DNA from: Alishewanella aestuarii B11
Lineage (GTDB): Bacteria > Pseudomonadota > Gammaproteobacteria > Enterobacterales > Alteromonadaceae
Assembly (NCBI RefSeq): GCF_000280055.1
Contig: NZ_ALAB01000010.1
Span: 62,001 to 126,000, forward strand
DNA length: 64,000 nucleotides
Direction: 5' to 3'
In this document: positions 54,470-63,951 of the stretch, piece by piece
Numbering within the stretch: the stretch's first letter is position 1
Layout: every line of letters begins with the position of its first letter
Position numbers and translations under genes: made by a program
Notes under the pieces: model-generated
Told to the model about the DNA's origin: nothing
What the model saw: only the letters and a program-made list of their open reading frames with translations
The model's database searches: none

Positions 54470-55053
54470 TCCAAAAAGTTTTGTAATAAACGCGCCCCAA
54501 CTTTGCCCGAACGCTCGGGGTGAAACTGGGCACCGGCGACATTATCTTTACCAATTACCGCAGCAAAGTCAGAACCATAGTGGCACTGTGCTAAGCTGTA
54601 TTGGCTGGGAACCACCGCAAAGCTGTGCACAAAATACAGATAATCTTGCGCAGTAAAGCCCTTTAACAGCGGATGCTGGCTAATGCTATGCAAGGTATTC
54701 CAGCCCATATGCGGTAAGCGTAAACCGGCGGCGTTAAGCGGTGCCACTTCGCCCGGAATTAACCCAAGACAAGCAACATCGCCTTCCATGCTATGGGCGG
54801 TCAGCAGTTGCATGCCCAGACAAATGCCCAGTACCGGCTGTTGTAAGCCTTGTAAGGTGCTGATTAAATCACGCTCAGCTAGATTATGCATCGCCGCCTT
54901 AGCGGTACCGACGCCGGGTAAAATTACCCGCTCAGCTTGTTTGATTATTGCAGCGTCAGCACTGATCACCGGCTCCACGCCAAGGCGTTTTATGGCAAAA
55001 TACACCGAGCTGATATTGGCACAGCCGGTGTCGACAATAACCAGCTCAGCCAT
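54457..55053 (-). CDS. hisH: Imidazole glycerol phosphate synthase glutamine amidotransferase subunit
   Basis: 198-aa class I glutaminase that supplies ammonia to HisF. Nucleophile Cys is in [12 protein letters not shown], and the His-Glu pair in [13 protein letters not shown]. The N-terminal [19 protein letters not shown] is typical. Its ATG overlaps the hisB stop by one base (TAATG). Confidence 0.97.
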   Translation of the reverse strand: MAELVIVDTGCANISSVYFAIKRLGVEPVISADAAIIKQAERVILPGVGTAKAAMHNLAERDLISTLQGLQQPVLGICLGMQLLTAHSMEGDVACLGLIPGEVAPLNAAGLRLPHMGWNTLHSISQHPLLKGFTAQDYLYFVHSFAVVPSQYSLAQCHYGSDFAAVIGKDNVAGAQFHPERSGKVGARLLQNFLEWQL

Positions 55054-56123
55054 TACAGCACTCCTTTTGAGCTTGGCAGCGCTTCACCGCTAACGGTAAT
55101 GGCCTGGCGCAGGGCGCGGCCAAAGGCTTTAAATAAGCCTTCCACCATATGATGCTTATTGCCCGGCGTAATGCTCAGGTGTAGTGACATCGCCATCGCA
55201 TCGCTCAGTGAGCGGAAAAAGTGCGGTACCATCTCAAGGTTCAAACCACCGACACTGCCTTCGCCCAGTTCGGCGTTAAAGACAAACAGCGGCCGGCCGG
55301 ATAAATCCATTACGCATTCTGCCCGGCACTCGTCCATTGGCAGCACAAAGCCAAAACGGTTAATGCCACGCTTATTGCCCAGCGCCTGCTTTAATGCCTG
55401 ACCCAGCGCCAGGGCGGTATCTTCCACGCTGTGATGATCGTCAATATGCAAATCGCCTTTTACCGCAACCTGCAACGAAAAGCCGCCATGGGTGGCAATT
55501 TGCTCCAGCATATGGTCAAAAAAGCCCACGCCGGTGTTAAAGCTGTTGTTGCCGCTATTATCCAAATCAACCTTAACCTTAATATCGGTTTCGCGCGTCA
55601 CCCGGCTGACTTCAGCTTTGCGGCCACGGCTTAACAGTTGTTTGGTGATGTCGGCCCAGCCCAGCGTGTCGCGGTTATATTGAAATGACGGTAGACCCAT
55701 ATTTTCGGCCAGCTGCACATCAGTTAGCCTATCGCCAATCACATAGGAATTGGTAAAGTCGATTTTGCCTTGCTGCAGATAGTCTTTTACCAGGCCCAGT
55801 TTCGGCTTGCGGCAGCTGCAGTTATCACTGTCAAAGTGCGGGCAAATCAGCACATCGTCAAACTGGATCCCTTGCGAGGTTAACAGCTGCATCATCTTAT
55901 TGTGCGGCGCGTCGAAGGTATCACGCGGGAAGCTGCTGGTACCCAGACCATCCTGATTGGTCACCATCACCAGCCGATAACCGGCCGCCTGTAATTTTAA
56001 CAAGGCCGGCACCAGACCTGGCTCATAAGCCAGTTTTTCCAGACTATCCAGTTGCTTATCAATTGGCGGCTCTTCCACCATGGTGCCATCGCGGTCGATA
56101 AATAAAATAGGTTGGCCACTCAT
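55053..56123 (-). CDS. hisB: Bifunctional histidinol-phosphatase / imidazoleglycerol-phosphate dehydratase
   Basis: 356-aa fusion of E. coli type. The N-terminal HAD phosphatase (about 1-165) has [13 protein letters not shown] with two catalytic Asp residues and a structural zinc loop [15 protein letters not shown]. The C-terminal dehydratase (about 167-356) has paired metal sites [14 protein letters not shown] and [15 protein letters not shown]. It performs steps 6 and 8. Overlaps hisC by four bases (ATGA). Confidence 0.97.
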   Translation of the reverse strand: MSGQPILFIDRDGTMVEEPPIDKQLDSLEKLAYEPGLVPALLKLQAAGYRLVMVTNQDGLGTSSFPRDTFDAPHNKMMQLLTSQGIQFDDVLICPHFDSDNCSCRKPKLGLVKDYLQQGKIDFTNSYVIGDRLTDVQLAENMGLPSFQYNRDTLGWADITKQLLSRGRKAEVSRVTRETDIKVKVDLDNSGNNSFNTGVGFFDHMLEQIATHGGFSLQVAVKGDLHIDDHHSVEDTALALGQALKQALGNKRGINRFGFVLPMDECRAECVMDLSGRPLFVFNAELGEGSVGGLNLEMVPHFFRSLSDAMAMSLHLSITPGNKHHMVEGLFKAFGRALRQAITVSGEALPSSKGVL

Positions 56124-57247
56124 GCGCTTACTCTCTTATTCGCTGAAAAATAGTTAAGCATTGCCTGTTTAAGGCGCTGCATCTCATCCGGGTTGCCAAT
56201 GGATACCCGCACCACCTGGCTTAAACCCAGCTGCGAGGATTGGTTGCGGATCAGGATATCCTCGTTAATTAGCGCGGCGACGCAGGCCGCGGCATCAGCC
56301 ACCTGCAACAGCACATAGTTGGCATTGCTGGGCCAGACTTTTTGTACACCCTCTAAGCCTCGGGCAAACTGGCAAAACTCCTGGCGCAGCTGATTAATGG
56401 TCGCCACGCTTTGCTGCATTTGTGCAATACCCGCCGGAGCTAAAGCCTGAGCGGCGATTTGCGCAACCGGCTCGGCGATAGGATAAGGCGCAATGAGCTT
56501 TTTCAGGGCGTTAATTACCTCAGGGGCGGCCAGGGTAAAGCCACAGCGTAACCCGGCCAGGCCAAAGGCTTTGGACAGGGTACGCAGTATTACCAAATGC
56601 GGGTAACGGCTTAGCAGTGGCACCACAGAAGCACTGGGCGCAAATTCAATATAGGCTTCATCGACGACAACCAGCGCCTTACCCTGAAACTGTTCCAGCA
56701 CGGCGATAATTTGCTCGCGCGGGATCAGGTCGCCGGTCGGGTTATTCGGGCTACAGATAAATACCAGCTTAGGCGTGGTGGCAAAGATACCGGCCAGATC
56801 CAGCTGCTCGTTATTCACCAGTAATACCTTGTTAACGGCGGTTTGATTACTCTCGGCGCTAATCGCATACATGCCATAAGTGGGTGGACAAATGGTAATG
56901 CTATCTTGTTTTGGTTCACAAAAGCTGCGGATCAAAAGCTCAATACCTTCATCGGCCCCCCGGCTGACCAGTACCTGCTCTGGCGCGACACCGGCATAGG
57001 CGGCATAGGCATCAATGACGGCTTTGGGCTGACAGGACGGATAACGGTTAAAAGTGCCATCCAGCTGATAGGCCGGTGCCAGCGCATTTTCATTGGCATT
57101 AAGCCAAACCGCACCGCCACTCATGCTGCTACGGGCTGAGGCATAAGGCACTAAGTCCTGTACCAGTTGCCGGGCCAGATCGCTGACGCTGTTATTTTTG
57201 CTGTCTTTGGTGTTAGTGCTATTGATCGTATTTGTTGTGCTCATCAT
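56120..57247 (-). CDS. hisC: Histidinol-phosphate aminotransferase
   Basis: 375-aa PLP aminotransferase (fold type I) for step 7. The Schiff-base lysine is in [40 protein letters not shown] and [11 protein letters not shown] are conserved. The first 20 residues are an Asn/Thr/Ser-rich extension ([17 protein letters not shown]) with no alternative internal start, longer than in typical HisC. Two ATG codons begin it. Lies 11 bases after hisD. Confidence 0.96.
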   Translation of the reverse strand: MMSTTNTINSTNTKDSKNNSVSDLARQLVQDLVPYASARSSMSGGAVWLNANENALAPAYQLDGTFNRYPSCQPKAVIDAYAAYAGVAPEQVLVSRGADEGIELLIRSFCEPKQDSITICPPTYGMYAISAESNQTAVNKVLLVNNEQLDLAGIFATTPKLVFICSPNNPTGDLIPREQIIAVLEQFQGKALVVVDEAYIEFAPSASVVPLLSRYPHLVILRTLSKAFGLAGLRCGFTLAAPEVINALKKLIAPYPIAEPVAQIAAQALAPAGIAQMQQSVATINQLRQEFCQFARGLEGVQKVWPSNANYVLLQVADAAACVAALINEDILIRNQSSQLGLSQVVRVSIGNPDEMQRLKQAMLNYFSANKRVSA

Positions 57248-57258
57248 GCTGCTCTGCC

Positions 57259-58584
57259 TTAATTCTGTTCTTGTGCTGCGCTTTCTAAAGCCGCTAAGCG
57301 CAGCCGTACGGCGTTGGCGTGCGCTTCTAAGCTCTCTGCTTCGGCCAGCGTAACAATCGCCGGGCCAATATTGCGCATACCGGTGGCCGACAAGCGCTGC
57401 ACTGTGTAGCGGCGGAAAAAATCACTCAGCGACAAGCTCGACACGGTACGGCTATAGCCATAGGTTGGCAGCACATGGTTGGTGCCGCTGGCATAGTCAC
57501 CGGCCGACTCCGGCGTCCACTGACCAACAAAGATGCTGGCGGCGCTGGTAAATTGCGCGGTTAAGGCTTCGGCATTGGCGGTTTGCACAATTAAGTGCTC
57601 CGGCGCATAGGCATTAGTCACGGCTACTGCCGTGGCCTGATCCGGCGTTAAAATAGCGCGGCTGTGCGCCAGTGCCTTGGCGGCAATCTCTTTACGTGGT
57701 AAGGCCGCCAGCTGTGCTGAGAGCTGCAACTCCACCTGATCGATCAGGCTCTGGCTATCGCTAACTAAAATGACCTGTGAATCCGGGCCATGTTCGGCCT
57801 GTGATAACAAGTCGGCAGCAATAAAGGCCGGATTGGCCAGCGCATCGGCCAGCACCAGCACTTCAGACGGGCCAGCAGGCATATCAATCATTGCACCACG
57901 CGGATCCTGACTTACCTGCTGCTTGGCTTCGGTAACATAACGATTGCCGGGGCCATAGATTTTATCTACTTTGGCAATCGTCTCAGTGCCATAGGCCAGC
58001 GCGGCGATCGCCTGGGCGCCGCCAATAGTATAGATCTCGGTAATACCACAGAGGTTAGCGGCATAGATAATTTCCGGTGCAATATCCGTCGCAGCCGGTT
58101 TGCCCGGCGGAGTGACCAGCACCGCACGCGGACAAGCCGCTAATTGTGCCGGTACGCCAAGCATCAGTACTGTGGAGGGCAGCGGGGCGCTGCCGCCGGG
58201 AATATAGAGGCCAACACTTTGGATCGGTTGATTCTTTAGCTCACAAATCACGCCAGCGCTGGTTTCAACTTCGATATCGCGCGGCAGCTGGGCGGCGTGA
58301 AACTTGCGGATATTGTCGTAGGCCAGTTCAATCGCGGCTTTGCGCTCCTGACTTAGCAGACTTAACAGCCGTTGTTGCTCATCGAGACTGAGCTTAAGCG
58401 GGTTATTATCCAGTTTGTCAAAGCTGGCACTGTAAGCCCGTAAGGCCACATCACCTTCGCTTTGTACCTTAGCAATAATCTCACGCACCTGGGGTGCCAG
58501 AGCTGCGGCATCCGGCAGCGCCGGGCGGGCTAATGCCTGTTGCTGTGCGGAAGAGTCTAACGTCGCCCAATCGATACGTTGCAT
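57259..58584 (-). CDS. hisD: Histidinol dehydrogenase
   Basis: 441-aa zinc enzyme oxidising histidinol to histidine with NAD+, the last two steps. The substrate and catalytic segments are IDMPAGPSEVLVLAD, LLSQAEHGPDSQ (zinc-binding Gln/His) and the catalytic Glu-His in APEHLIV. SAGDYASGTNHVLPTYGYSR is a signature of the family. Four bases after hisG. Confidence 0.97.
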   Translation of the reverse strand: MQRIDWATLDSSAQQQALARPALPDAAALAPQVREIIAKVQSEGDVALRAYSASFDKLDNNPLKLSLDEQQRLLSLLSQERKAAIELAYDNIRKFHAAQLPRDIEVETSAGVICELKNQPIQSVGLYIPGGSAPLPSTVLMLGVPAQLAACPRAVLVTPPGKPAATDIAPEIIYAANLCGITEIYTIGGAQAIAALAYGTETIAKVDKIYGPGNRYVTEAKQQVSQDPRGAMIDMPAGPSEVLVLADALANPAFIAADLLSQAEHGPDSQVILVSDSQSLIDQVELQLSAQLAALPRKEIAAKALAHSRAILTPDQATAVAVTNAYAPEHLIVQTANAEALTAQFTSAASIFVGQWTPESAGDYASGTNHVLPTYGYSRTVSSLSLSDFFRRYTVQRLSATGMRNIGPAIVTLAEAESLEAHANAVRLRLAALESAAQEQN

Positions 58585-58588
58585 GATG

Positions 58589-59497
58589 TTACTCCATCAT
58601 CTTCTCAATCGGCAGCACCAGAATAGAGCTGGCGCCAAGTGCTTTTAACTGCTCCATGGTTTCCCAGAACAGGGTTTCGCTACTGACCACGTGAATGGCG
58701 ACCACATCGTTATTCCCCGCCAGCGGCAACAGTGTTGGGTTTTCGGCGCCAGGTAACAGTGCAATCACTTCATCTAAGCGGGAGCGTGGTGCGTGCAGCA
58801 TAATGTATTTACTTTCATTTGCCTGCATCACGCCCTGAATGCGTGGCATCAGTTTTCTAATCAGTTTTAGCTGACCGGCATCTGTCAGGCCTTTGCGCTG
58901 AATCAGTACTGCTTTGCTGCGGTAAATCACTTCGGCCTCTTTTAAACCATTGGCTTCCAGCGTGGCGCCGGTAGAGACCAGATCGCAGATCGCATCGGCC
59001 AGGCCAGCGCGCGGTGCCACTTCTACTGAGCCGGTGAGCATCACGATGCGGGCATTGACGCCTTGTTGTTTTAAAAAGCGTGCCAGTAAGCGCGGGTAAG
59101 TAGTGGCAATCGTTTTGCCATCGAGGCTTTGTACACCCTGGTAGTTTTCCTCTTGCGGCACGGCAATTGATAAGCGGCAGCCGCCAAAATCCAGTCGTGC
59201 CAGCACCTCATAGTCGAAGTTTTCCTGATCTAACTGGCGCTGTAGTGATACTTCTTCCAGCACGTTTTCGCCGATAATGCCAAGATCACAGACGCCATCC
59301 ATTACCAAGCCCGGAATATCGTCATCGCGCACCCGCAAAATATCAATCGGCATATTTTCGACATGAGCAATTAAGCGCTGTTCACGTAAGTTAATTTTTA
59401 AGCCACAGCTGCTAAGCAGGGCTTGCGAGTCCACGGACAGTCGCCCGGATTTTTGCATCGCGATACGTAAACGTTTACTTTCAATGGCCGGACTCAT
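58589..59497 (-). CDS. hisG: ATP phosphoribosyltransferase (long form)
   Basis: First committed step of histidine synthesis: ATP + PRPP. At 302 aa it is the long, hexameric HisG with a C-terminal ACT-like regulatory domain, normally feedback inhibited by histidine, so no HisZ partner is needed. [23 protein letters not shown], and the PRPP-binding segment [18 protein letters not shown] are present. AGGAG lies six bases before ATG. Directly downstream of the leader peptide and attenuator. Confidence 0.97.
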   Translation of the reverse strand: MSPAIESKRLRIAMQKSGRLSVDSQALLSSCGLKINLREQRLIAHVENMPIDILRVRDDDIPGLVMDGVCDLGIIGENVLEEVSLQRQLDQENFDYEVLARLDFGGCRLSIAVPQEENYQGVQSLDGKTIATTYPRLLARFLKQQGVNARIVMLTGSVEVAPRAGLADAICDLVSTGATLEANGLKEAEVIYRSKAVLIQRKGLTDAGQLKLIRKLMPRIQGVMQANESKYIMLHAPRSRLDEVIALLPGAENPTLLPLAGNNDVVAIHVVSSETLFWETMEQLKALGASSILVLPIEKMME

Positions 59498-59536
59498 ACG
59501 TCACTCCTGATAGTCGAAAAATAAAAAACCTGAAAA

Positions 59537-59570
59537 CAAAAAACCCCGTGGCACTGGCCTGCGGGGTTTG
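59537..59570 (-). terminator. his operon attenuator terminator
   Basis: On the minus strand AAACCCCG and CGGGGTTT pair, followed by a T-run (TTTTTTG), between hisL and hisG. A competing stem CGGAGG/CCTCCG (59587-59592, 59606-59611) and a small stem GCCT/AGGC (59611-59626) just after the leader give the alternative folds needed for attenuation. Confidence 0.9.
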
Positions 59571-59625
59571 ATATGACAGTATCCACCGGAGGCCTTAGCA
59601 ATAGCCCTCCGCCTAAGCCGGAAGG

Positions 59626-59670
59626 CTAGGTGCTATGATGATGGTGCAGTGATACAGTGAACAGTGTCAT
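59626..59670 (-). CDS. hisL: his operon leader peptide (14 aa, four consecutive His)
   Basis: ATG at 59670 opens a 14-codon frame MTLFTVSLHHHHST ending in TAG at 59628-59626. Four His codons in a row near its end are the sensing element: ribosomes stall when charged tRNA-His is scarce, letting the antiterminator form. E. coli HisL has seven. Position, strand and the adjacent attenuator make the call firm, although the frame is too short for gene finders. Confidence 0.92.
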   Translation of the reverse strand: MTLFTVSLHHHHST

Positions 59671-59894
59671 GGGTTAATCCTGTACGTTAGATGCTATACA
59701 AGTTACTCCTGGCAAGCCTTGGTTGCAACTATTATTTTCAGTGGCAAATACGGCAATGTTTTTTAATTTATTTATTAATCAGTGATTTGTATTTTTTCGG
59801 CTTGTTTCGCATTAAAGTTTATCAGTGTTTAAAGTTCAAGACTGGCAACTAATTGCTTGTTTTATGGTCAGGTTGTATAGTCAATATTGCTGAT

Positions 59895-59921
59895 TAAAGT
59901 TTAGGCTAATGCAGTCGATAA
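59895..59921 (+). promoter_or_regulatory. Sigma-28 (FliA) promoter for the small protein gene
   Basis: TAAAGTTT (8 of 8), an 11-base spacer, then GTCGATAA (7 of 8 to GCCGATAA), 64 bases upstream of the ATG at 59985. This is a near-perfect flagellar class 3 promoter. The rest of 59671-59981 is AT-rich divergent promoter space for the his operon, whose own promoter I could not place confidently. Confidence 0.82.
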
Positions 59922-59984
59922 CAGTATGGTATTGCAACTTAACACTTTACGGCGGCCACGTTTTTAACACAGGCAGGAGGAATG

Positions 59985-60230
59985 ATGGACGTTTTTATGC
60001 CCTTTATTCAACGCACCCCGGGAACCCCTGTCGAACAGGATCCACGGCAGGTGCTGCCTGTGTTTAAAGAAGCCCGGCTGGAGCCGCTAAAACGCAATGA
60101 GCAAAAGTTTTTAATTCTGCGCCGCTTTGCCAAAAAAGCGCCGTCAGATGACTATCCGCCAGCACCCTACACCACGCCAGAGGAAGAGCAGCACGTCGAT
60201 AAAGATGGCCATGTGGATATTTTTATCTGA
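59985..60230 (+). CDS. Small hypothetical protein, probable flagellar-regulon member
   Basis: I do not recognise this 81-aa soluble, charged, proline-rich protein. It begins MDVFMPFIQRTPGTPVEQDP, has a basic middle (EPLKRNEQKFLILRRFAKKA) and an acidic, Pro/Tyr-rich end (YPPAPYTTPEEEQHVDKDGH then VDIFI). No signal peptide or membrane helix. ATG 59982 and 59985 are adjacent; AGGAGG sits at a normal distance from the second. A near-perfect sigma-28 promoter lies upstream, so I infer a motility or chemotaxis-linked role. It is divergent from the his operon and precedes yoaA by about 130 bases. Confidence 0.8.
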   Translation: MDVFMPFIQRTPGTPVEQDPRQVLPVFKEARLEPLKRNEQKFLILRRFAKKAPSDDYPPAPYTTPEEEQHVDKDGHVDIFI

Positions 60231-60362
60231 TTTTTGGCGCTGACAAGGCATAATAGCCGGCAATTGCTTTGTATTTTGCTTCTTTCTTCGTCTGGTTGAA
60301 GCCTTATTACTATTCTGGAGCTGCTGTGCTGCGTTTTTGTGATGCCGTTACCCGAGGTACTG

Positions 60363-62288
60363 ATGTCGGCTAAGGTCAAACATGCCTTTGCCGAACAGGG
60401 CACCCTGGCAAAACAGATCCCGGGCTTTAAGCCGCGTGCGGCGCAGCTGGAGATGGCACAGGCCGTAGCAGAAAGTATCTCGGCCAATGGTGTTTTGGTG
60501 GTGGAAGCGGGTACCGGTACCGGTAAAACTTACGCCTATCTGGTGCCGGCACTGCTGTCCGGTAAAAAGGTGATTTTATCAACCGGCACCAAAAACCTGC
60601 AGGAGCAGCTGTACTTTCGCGATCTGCCAACGGTATTACAGGCGCTGGCCCTGCCGGTAAAGACTGCGCTGTTAAAAGGGCGCGCAAATTATTTATGTCT
60701 GTTTCGCTTAGAGCAGCATTATCAACATATCCCTAGTGCTGATCCTGAGCTGATTAATGACCTAAGCCTGATCAAAAAATGGGCCGCGGAAACGCAAAGC
60801 GGTGATATCGGTGAGCTCAGTTATATCGCCGAAGACTCGCGGGCGCTGCCTTATGTCACCAGTACCACCGATAACTGCCTGGGTAAAGACTGCCCGGTGT
60901 ATGAAGACTGCCATCTGCTAAAGGCGCGCAAAGAGGCACAGGCAGCTGATCTGGTGGTAGTCAATCATCATTTATTTTTTGCCGATCTGGCGCTGAAAGA
61001 TACCGGCTTTGGTGAGCTGTTACCTGACATGGAAGTGGTGATCTTCGACGAAGCGCATCAGATCCCGGATATCGCCAGCGATTATTTTGGTGAGCATTTC
61101 TCCAGCCGGGTGTTGCTGGATCTGTGTAAAGACTTAGAGCAAATCGGCAAAACCGAACTGAAAGATCTGATCCAGCTAAGTAAAGCCGCCGATAAACTCT
61201 ACAGCCTGACCCGCGACTGGCGGTTGCAGTTTGCCGCCGAGCCAGCGCGTGGCAACTGGCGGCAGGCCTATCAGCAAAGCAATATGCAAACGGCAGTGAT
61301 CCGCATTAATGATGCGCTGGAGATGTTGTATCAGATTGTAAAAAGCAGTCTTGGACGCAGTCAGGCGCTGGATAACTGCTATGAGCGGCTGGCGCAGCTA
61401 AAAAGTCAGTTACCGAAATTGCTGCAAACCGAGCAAAGCGGTGTCAGCCTGTGGTTTGAAACCAGCCGCTTGCACGTGACATTGCATTTAACGCCGCTGA
61501 GTATTGCCGATAAATTTCAAAAACTGGTATTTGCCGCTGAACGCAGCTGGATCTTCACCTCGGCCACGTTGTCAGTAGATGAAGGCTTTGCTCATTATCA
61601 ACAGCAAATGGGCCTAGACGGTGCCCGTACGCTGTTGCTGGAAAGCCCTTTTGACTATGCGCAGCAGGCACTGCTCTGTGTGCCACGGTTTTTACCCGAG
61701 CCACATGAGCCGGCGATGGCGCATGCTTTGCTCAGTTTAGCTGTTCAGTTGATCCAGGCGAATAACGGCCGCTGTTTCTTTCTGTTTACCAGCCATCGTA
61801 TGCTGCAGTGGATGGCGGGCGCCTTGCCGGAGCAGATCCGTCAGCCGGTGCTGGTGCAGGGCAGTACCGGTAAACGTTTGTTATTAGAGCAGTTTGTGCA
61901 GCTGGAAAATGCGGTGTTATTGGGTACCGGCAGTTTCTGGGAAGGGGTGGATGTACGGGGCGATACCTTAAGCTGTGTCATTATCGACAAGCTGCCCTTC
62001 GCTTCGCCGGACGATCCCTTGCTGCAGGCACGCAGTGAAGACTGTACAATGCGCGGCAAAGATCCGTTCGCCGAGGTCCAGTTACCCCAGGCGGTGATTA
62101 CGTTAAAGCAGGGCGTCGGGCGGCTAATTCGCGATGTCAGCGACCGCGGTGTGCTGGTGATCTGTGATAACCGGCTTGTGACTAAGCCCTATGGCGCCAC
62201 GTTTTTAAAGAGCCTGCCACCGATGCGCCGCAGCCGCGATCTGGCTGAGGCCTGTCAGTTTTTACATGCTATGCAACAGGATAAATGA
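60363..62288 (+). CDS. yoaA: ATP-dependent DNA helicase, DinG/YoaA family
   Basis: 641-aa XPD-like superfamily 2 helicase with an iron-sulfur cluster. Walker A EAGTGTGKTYAY is near residues 48-59; cluster cysteines fall in NYLCLFRL and NCLGKDCPVYEDC (about 111-184); DEAH box VVIFDEAHQIPD near 228-239; motif VI-type GVGRLIRDVSDRG near the end. YoaA takes part in replication-fork repair with HolC in E. coli. ATG at 60363 with GAGG five bases upstream is chosen over the longer frame at 60339. Overlaps tsaB by four bases, the order yoaA-tsaB also being that of E. coli. Confidence 0.94.
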   Translation: MSAKVKHAFAEQGTLAKQIPGFKPRAAQLEMAQAVAESISANGVLVVEAGTGTGKTYAYLVPALLSGKKVILSTGTKNLQEQLYFRDLPTVLQALALPVKTALLKGRANYLCLFRLEQHYQHIPSADPELINDLSLIKKWAAETQSGDIGELSYIAEDSRALPYVTSTTDNCLGKDCPVYEDCHLLKARKEAQAADLVVVNHHLFFADLALKDTGFGELLPDMEVVIFDEAHQIPDIASDYFGEHFSSRVLLDLCKDLEQIGKTELKDLIQLSKAADKLYSLTRDWRLQFAAEPARGNWRQAYQQSNMQTAVIRINDALEMLYQIVKSSLGRSQALDNCYERLAQLKSQLPKLLQTEQSGVSLWFETSRLHVTLHLTPLSIADKFQKLVFAAERSWIFTSATLSVDEGFAHYQQQMGLDGARTLLLESPFDYAQQALLCVPRFLPEPHEPAMAHALLSLAVQLIQANNGRCFFLFTSHRMLQWMAGALPEQIRQPVLVQGSTGKRLLLEQFVQLENAVLLGTGSFWEGVDVRGDTLSCVIIDKLPFASPDDPLLQARSEDCTMRGKDPFAEVQLPQAVITLKQGVGRLIRDVSDRGVLVICDNRLVTKPYGATFLKSLPPMRRSRDLAEACQFLHAMQQDK

Positions 62289-62983
62289 TGAAGTTTTTAG
62301 CCCTGGATACCTCTACCGAAGCCTGTTCGGTCGCTTTAGCTCTGGATGACCAGATCTTAGCGCTGGATGAAGTTTGCCCGCAGCAACACAGCAAACGCAT
62401 TTTACCTATGGTACAGCAGCTGTTAAGCGATGCTGGCGTCAGCCTTTATCAGTTAGACGGTATTATCTTTGGCCGTGGCCCCGGCAGTTTTACTGGCGTC
62501 AGGATTGGCGTGTCCGTTGCCCAGGGCCTGGCTTTTGGCGCAGATTTGCCGGTATTCGGGGTGTCAACCCTGGCGGCGATGGCACAGGCGGCAGTACAGC
62601 AAAACGCCACAGAGGTGATTGCCGCTATTGATGCCAGAATGGCGGAAGTCTATATCGCAGCTTATGCGTTAGATGAAGCAGGGTTAATGCAAGCGATAAC
62701 GCCGGAAATTGCGGCTAAACCGGCCGCTTTACCTGAGGTTTTGACCTCACTGTCTTTTACCTCACAGCTGTTGGGGGTGGGTACCGGTTGGCAAACTTAT
62801 CCGCAGGCACTGCAGCAACTGGCCCCAGCACTGATTTCTGAGACGATTCTGTATCCATCAGCGCAGTTTATGCTGCCATTTGCCAGCCGAGCCTGGCAGC
62901 AACAGTTATTTGTCAGCGCCGAGCAGGCCGAGCCGGTCTACGTACGCGATGACGTCACTTGGCAAAAACTCCCTGGCCGTTGA
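62285..62983 (+). CDS. tsaB: tRNA threonylcarbamoyladenosine biosynthesis protein TsaB
   Basis: 232-aa ASKHA-fold partner of TsaD and TsaE in making t6A37 of ANN-decoding tRNAs. MMKFLALDTSTEACSVALAL and FGRGPGSFTGVRIGVSVAQG are signature stretches; the protein lacks the metal ligands of TsaD, as expected. ATG at 62285 overlaps the yoaA stop (ATGA); an adjacent ATG follows. Ends two bases before the convergent CPBP gene. Confidence 0.96.
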   Translation: MMKFLALDTSTEACSVALALDDQILALDEVCPQQHSKRILPMVQQLLSDAGVSLYQLDGIIFGRGPGSFTGVRIGVSVAQGLAFGADLPVFGVSTLAAMAQAAVQQNATEVIAAIDARMAEVYIAAYALDEAGLMQAITPEIAAKPAALPEVLTSLSFTSQLLGVGTGWQTYPQALQQLAPALISETILYPSAQFMLPFASRAWQQQLFVSAEQAEPVYVRDDVTWQKLPGR

Positions 62984-62985
62984 GA

Positions 62986-63951
62986 TTACAGAAAGAGCTG
63001 TTGAAACAGATAATACAGGCATAAGGATGTAAGATTAAAGGCAACATGAAAAGCAACAGATGCAGATAAACCGCCCTTAACATAGGCGAAACAAAGCATG
63101 AGGCTGGTGATATAGCTAATTGAAAACATAAAAATATTAAAACTAAGGTCTATCTTTATTCCAATGTGAAAAAGGGCAAAAAGTGATGAGATTATTATGG
63201 CTCCCAGCACTTTTGCATTTTTGGTCTCACTCATCCAAATCTGGTAACCAAGGCGTCTGAAAATGAGCTCTTCAGCGAAAGGACCAATCAAAATTACCAT
63301 CAATAAAACTGAAAATGTGAAATCAGGGAACACTGATGAGCTGGTATGCACTGATGATACCAAGCCGAAATAATGCACTGCAATATTGGTGATCATGGCA
63401 AGCAGTGAAGAACAACCACCAATAAAGAAAAACAGTAAAACATATTTTTTATCTGGAACGGGTACTTTTTTATGCCAGATGTCATAGATTTTACCCGTTG
63501 ACTTACTTGATAAAAAGTAGAATGTATGTGACAGGATTATTGCAAAAACGAAAAATATAAGCTGATCATTAATCCCGAAAAACTCAAGCTTCTTTGATAC
63601 TGAGCTGGCTAAAATATTGCATCCATGTTCATTTAAAATATTTATTAGCTCAAGCGAATGTTCAAACTCTTGATTAAAAGTATATTTGAAAGGGGTTTTT
63701 CGATAGAAATCAATGCTATATGTCGAGTCATCAGACATGATTAGCCGAGCGCTCTGTTCAAAGTCGTAAAGTGCTGTTACGTTTTTTGCGTCGCAGTGTT
63801 GCACAGTAAAATTGAAATTTATCTTACTGCTAAATGATGAGCCTGACTTGTTCAATAAAGAAAATTGAATGACTGTTGCCAAAATAATTATAGATAAAAC
63901 AATTAAGTAACTCATAATTATTTTTTTTGCACAACCTGTCAGGCTCATCAT
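62986..63951 (-). CDS. CPBP family intramembrane metalloprotease (AT-rich, possibly acquired)
   Basis: 321-aa membrane protein with an N-terminal helix, a soluble periplasmic-type stretch (about 40-115) and several C-terminal helices. The CPBP/Abi motifs are present: PFAEELIFRR (Glu-Glu-x3-Arg near 226-231), SLFALFHIGI (His near 261) and SVAFHVAFNLTSL (His and Asn near 300). CPBP proteases act in prenyl-protein-like processing, bacteriocin self-immunity or stress; the role here is unknown. Codon use and base composition are clearly more A/T-rich than in the flanking genes, which suggests recent acquisition. Two bases separate its stop from that of tsaB. The start has two ATG codons in a row. 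Confidence 0.82.
   Translation of the reverse strand: MMSLTGCAKKIIMSYLIVLSIIILATVIQFSLLNKSGSSFSSKINFNFTVQHCDAKNVTALYDFEQSARLIMSDDSTYSIDFYRKTPFKYTFNQEFEHSLELINILNEHGCNILASSVSKKLEFFGINDQLIFFVFAIILSHTFYFLSSKSTGKIYDIWHKKVPVPDKKYVLLFFFIGGCSSLLAMITNIAVHYFGLVSSVHTSSSVFPDFTFSVLLMVILIGPFAEELIFRRLGYQIWMSETKNAKVLGAIIISSLFALFHIGIKIDLSFNIFMFSISYITSLMLCFAYVKGGLSASVAFHVAFNLTSLCLYYLFQQLFL

Noticed and set aside
59671-59760. Sigma-70 promoter for the his operon
   Set aside because: Several TTGCxA and TATAGC-like pieces are present but none combine at 16-18 bases, so no call was made.
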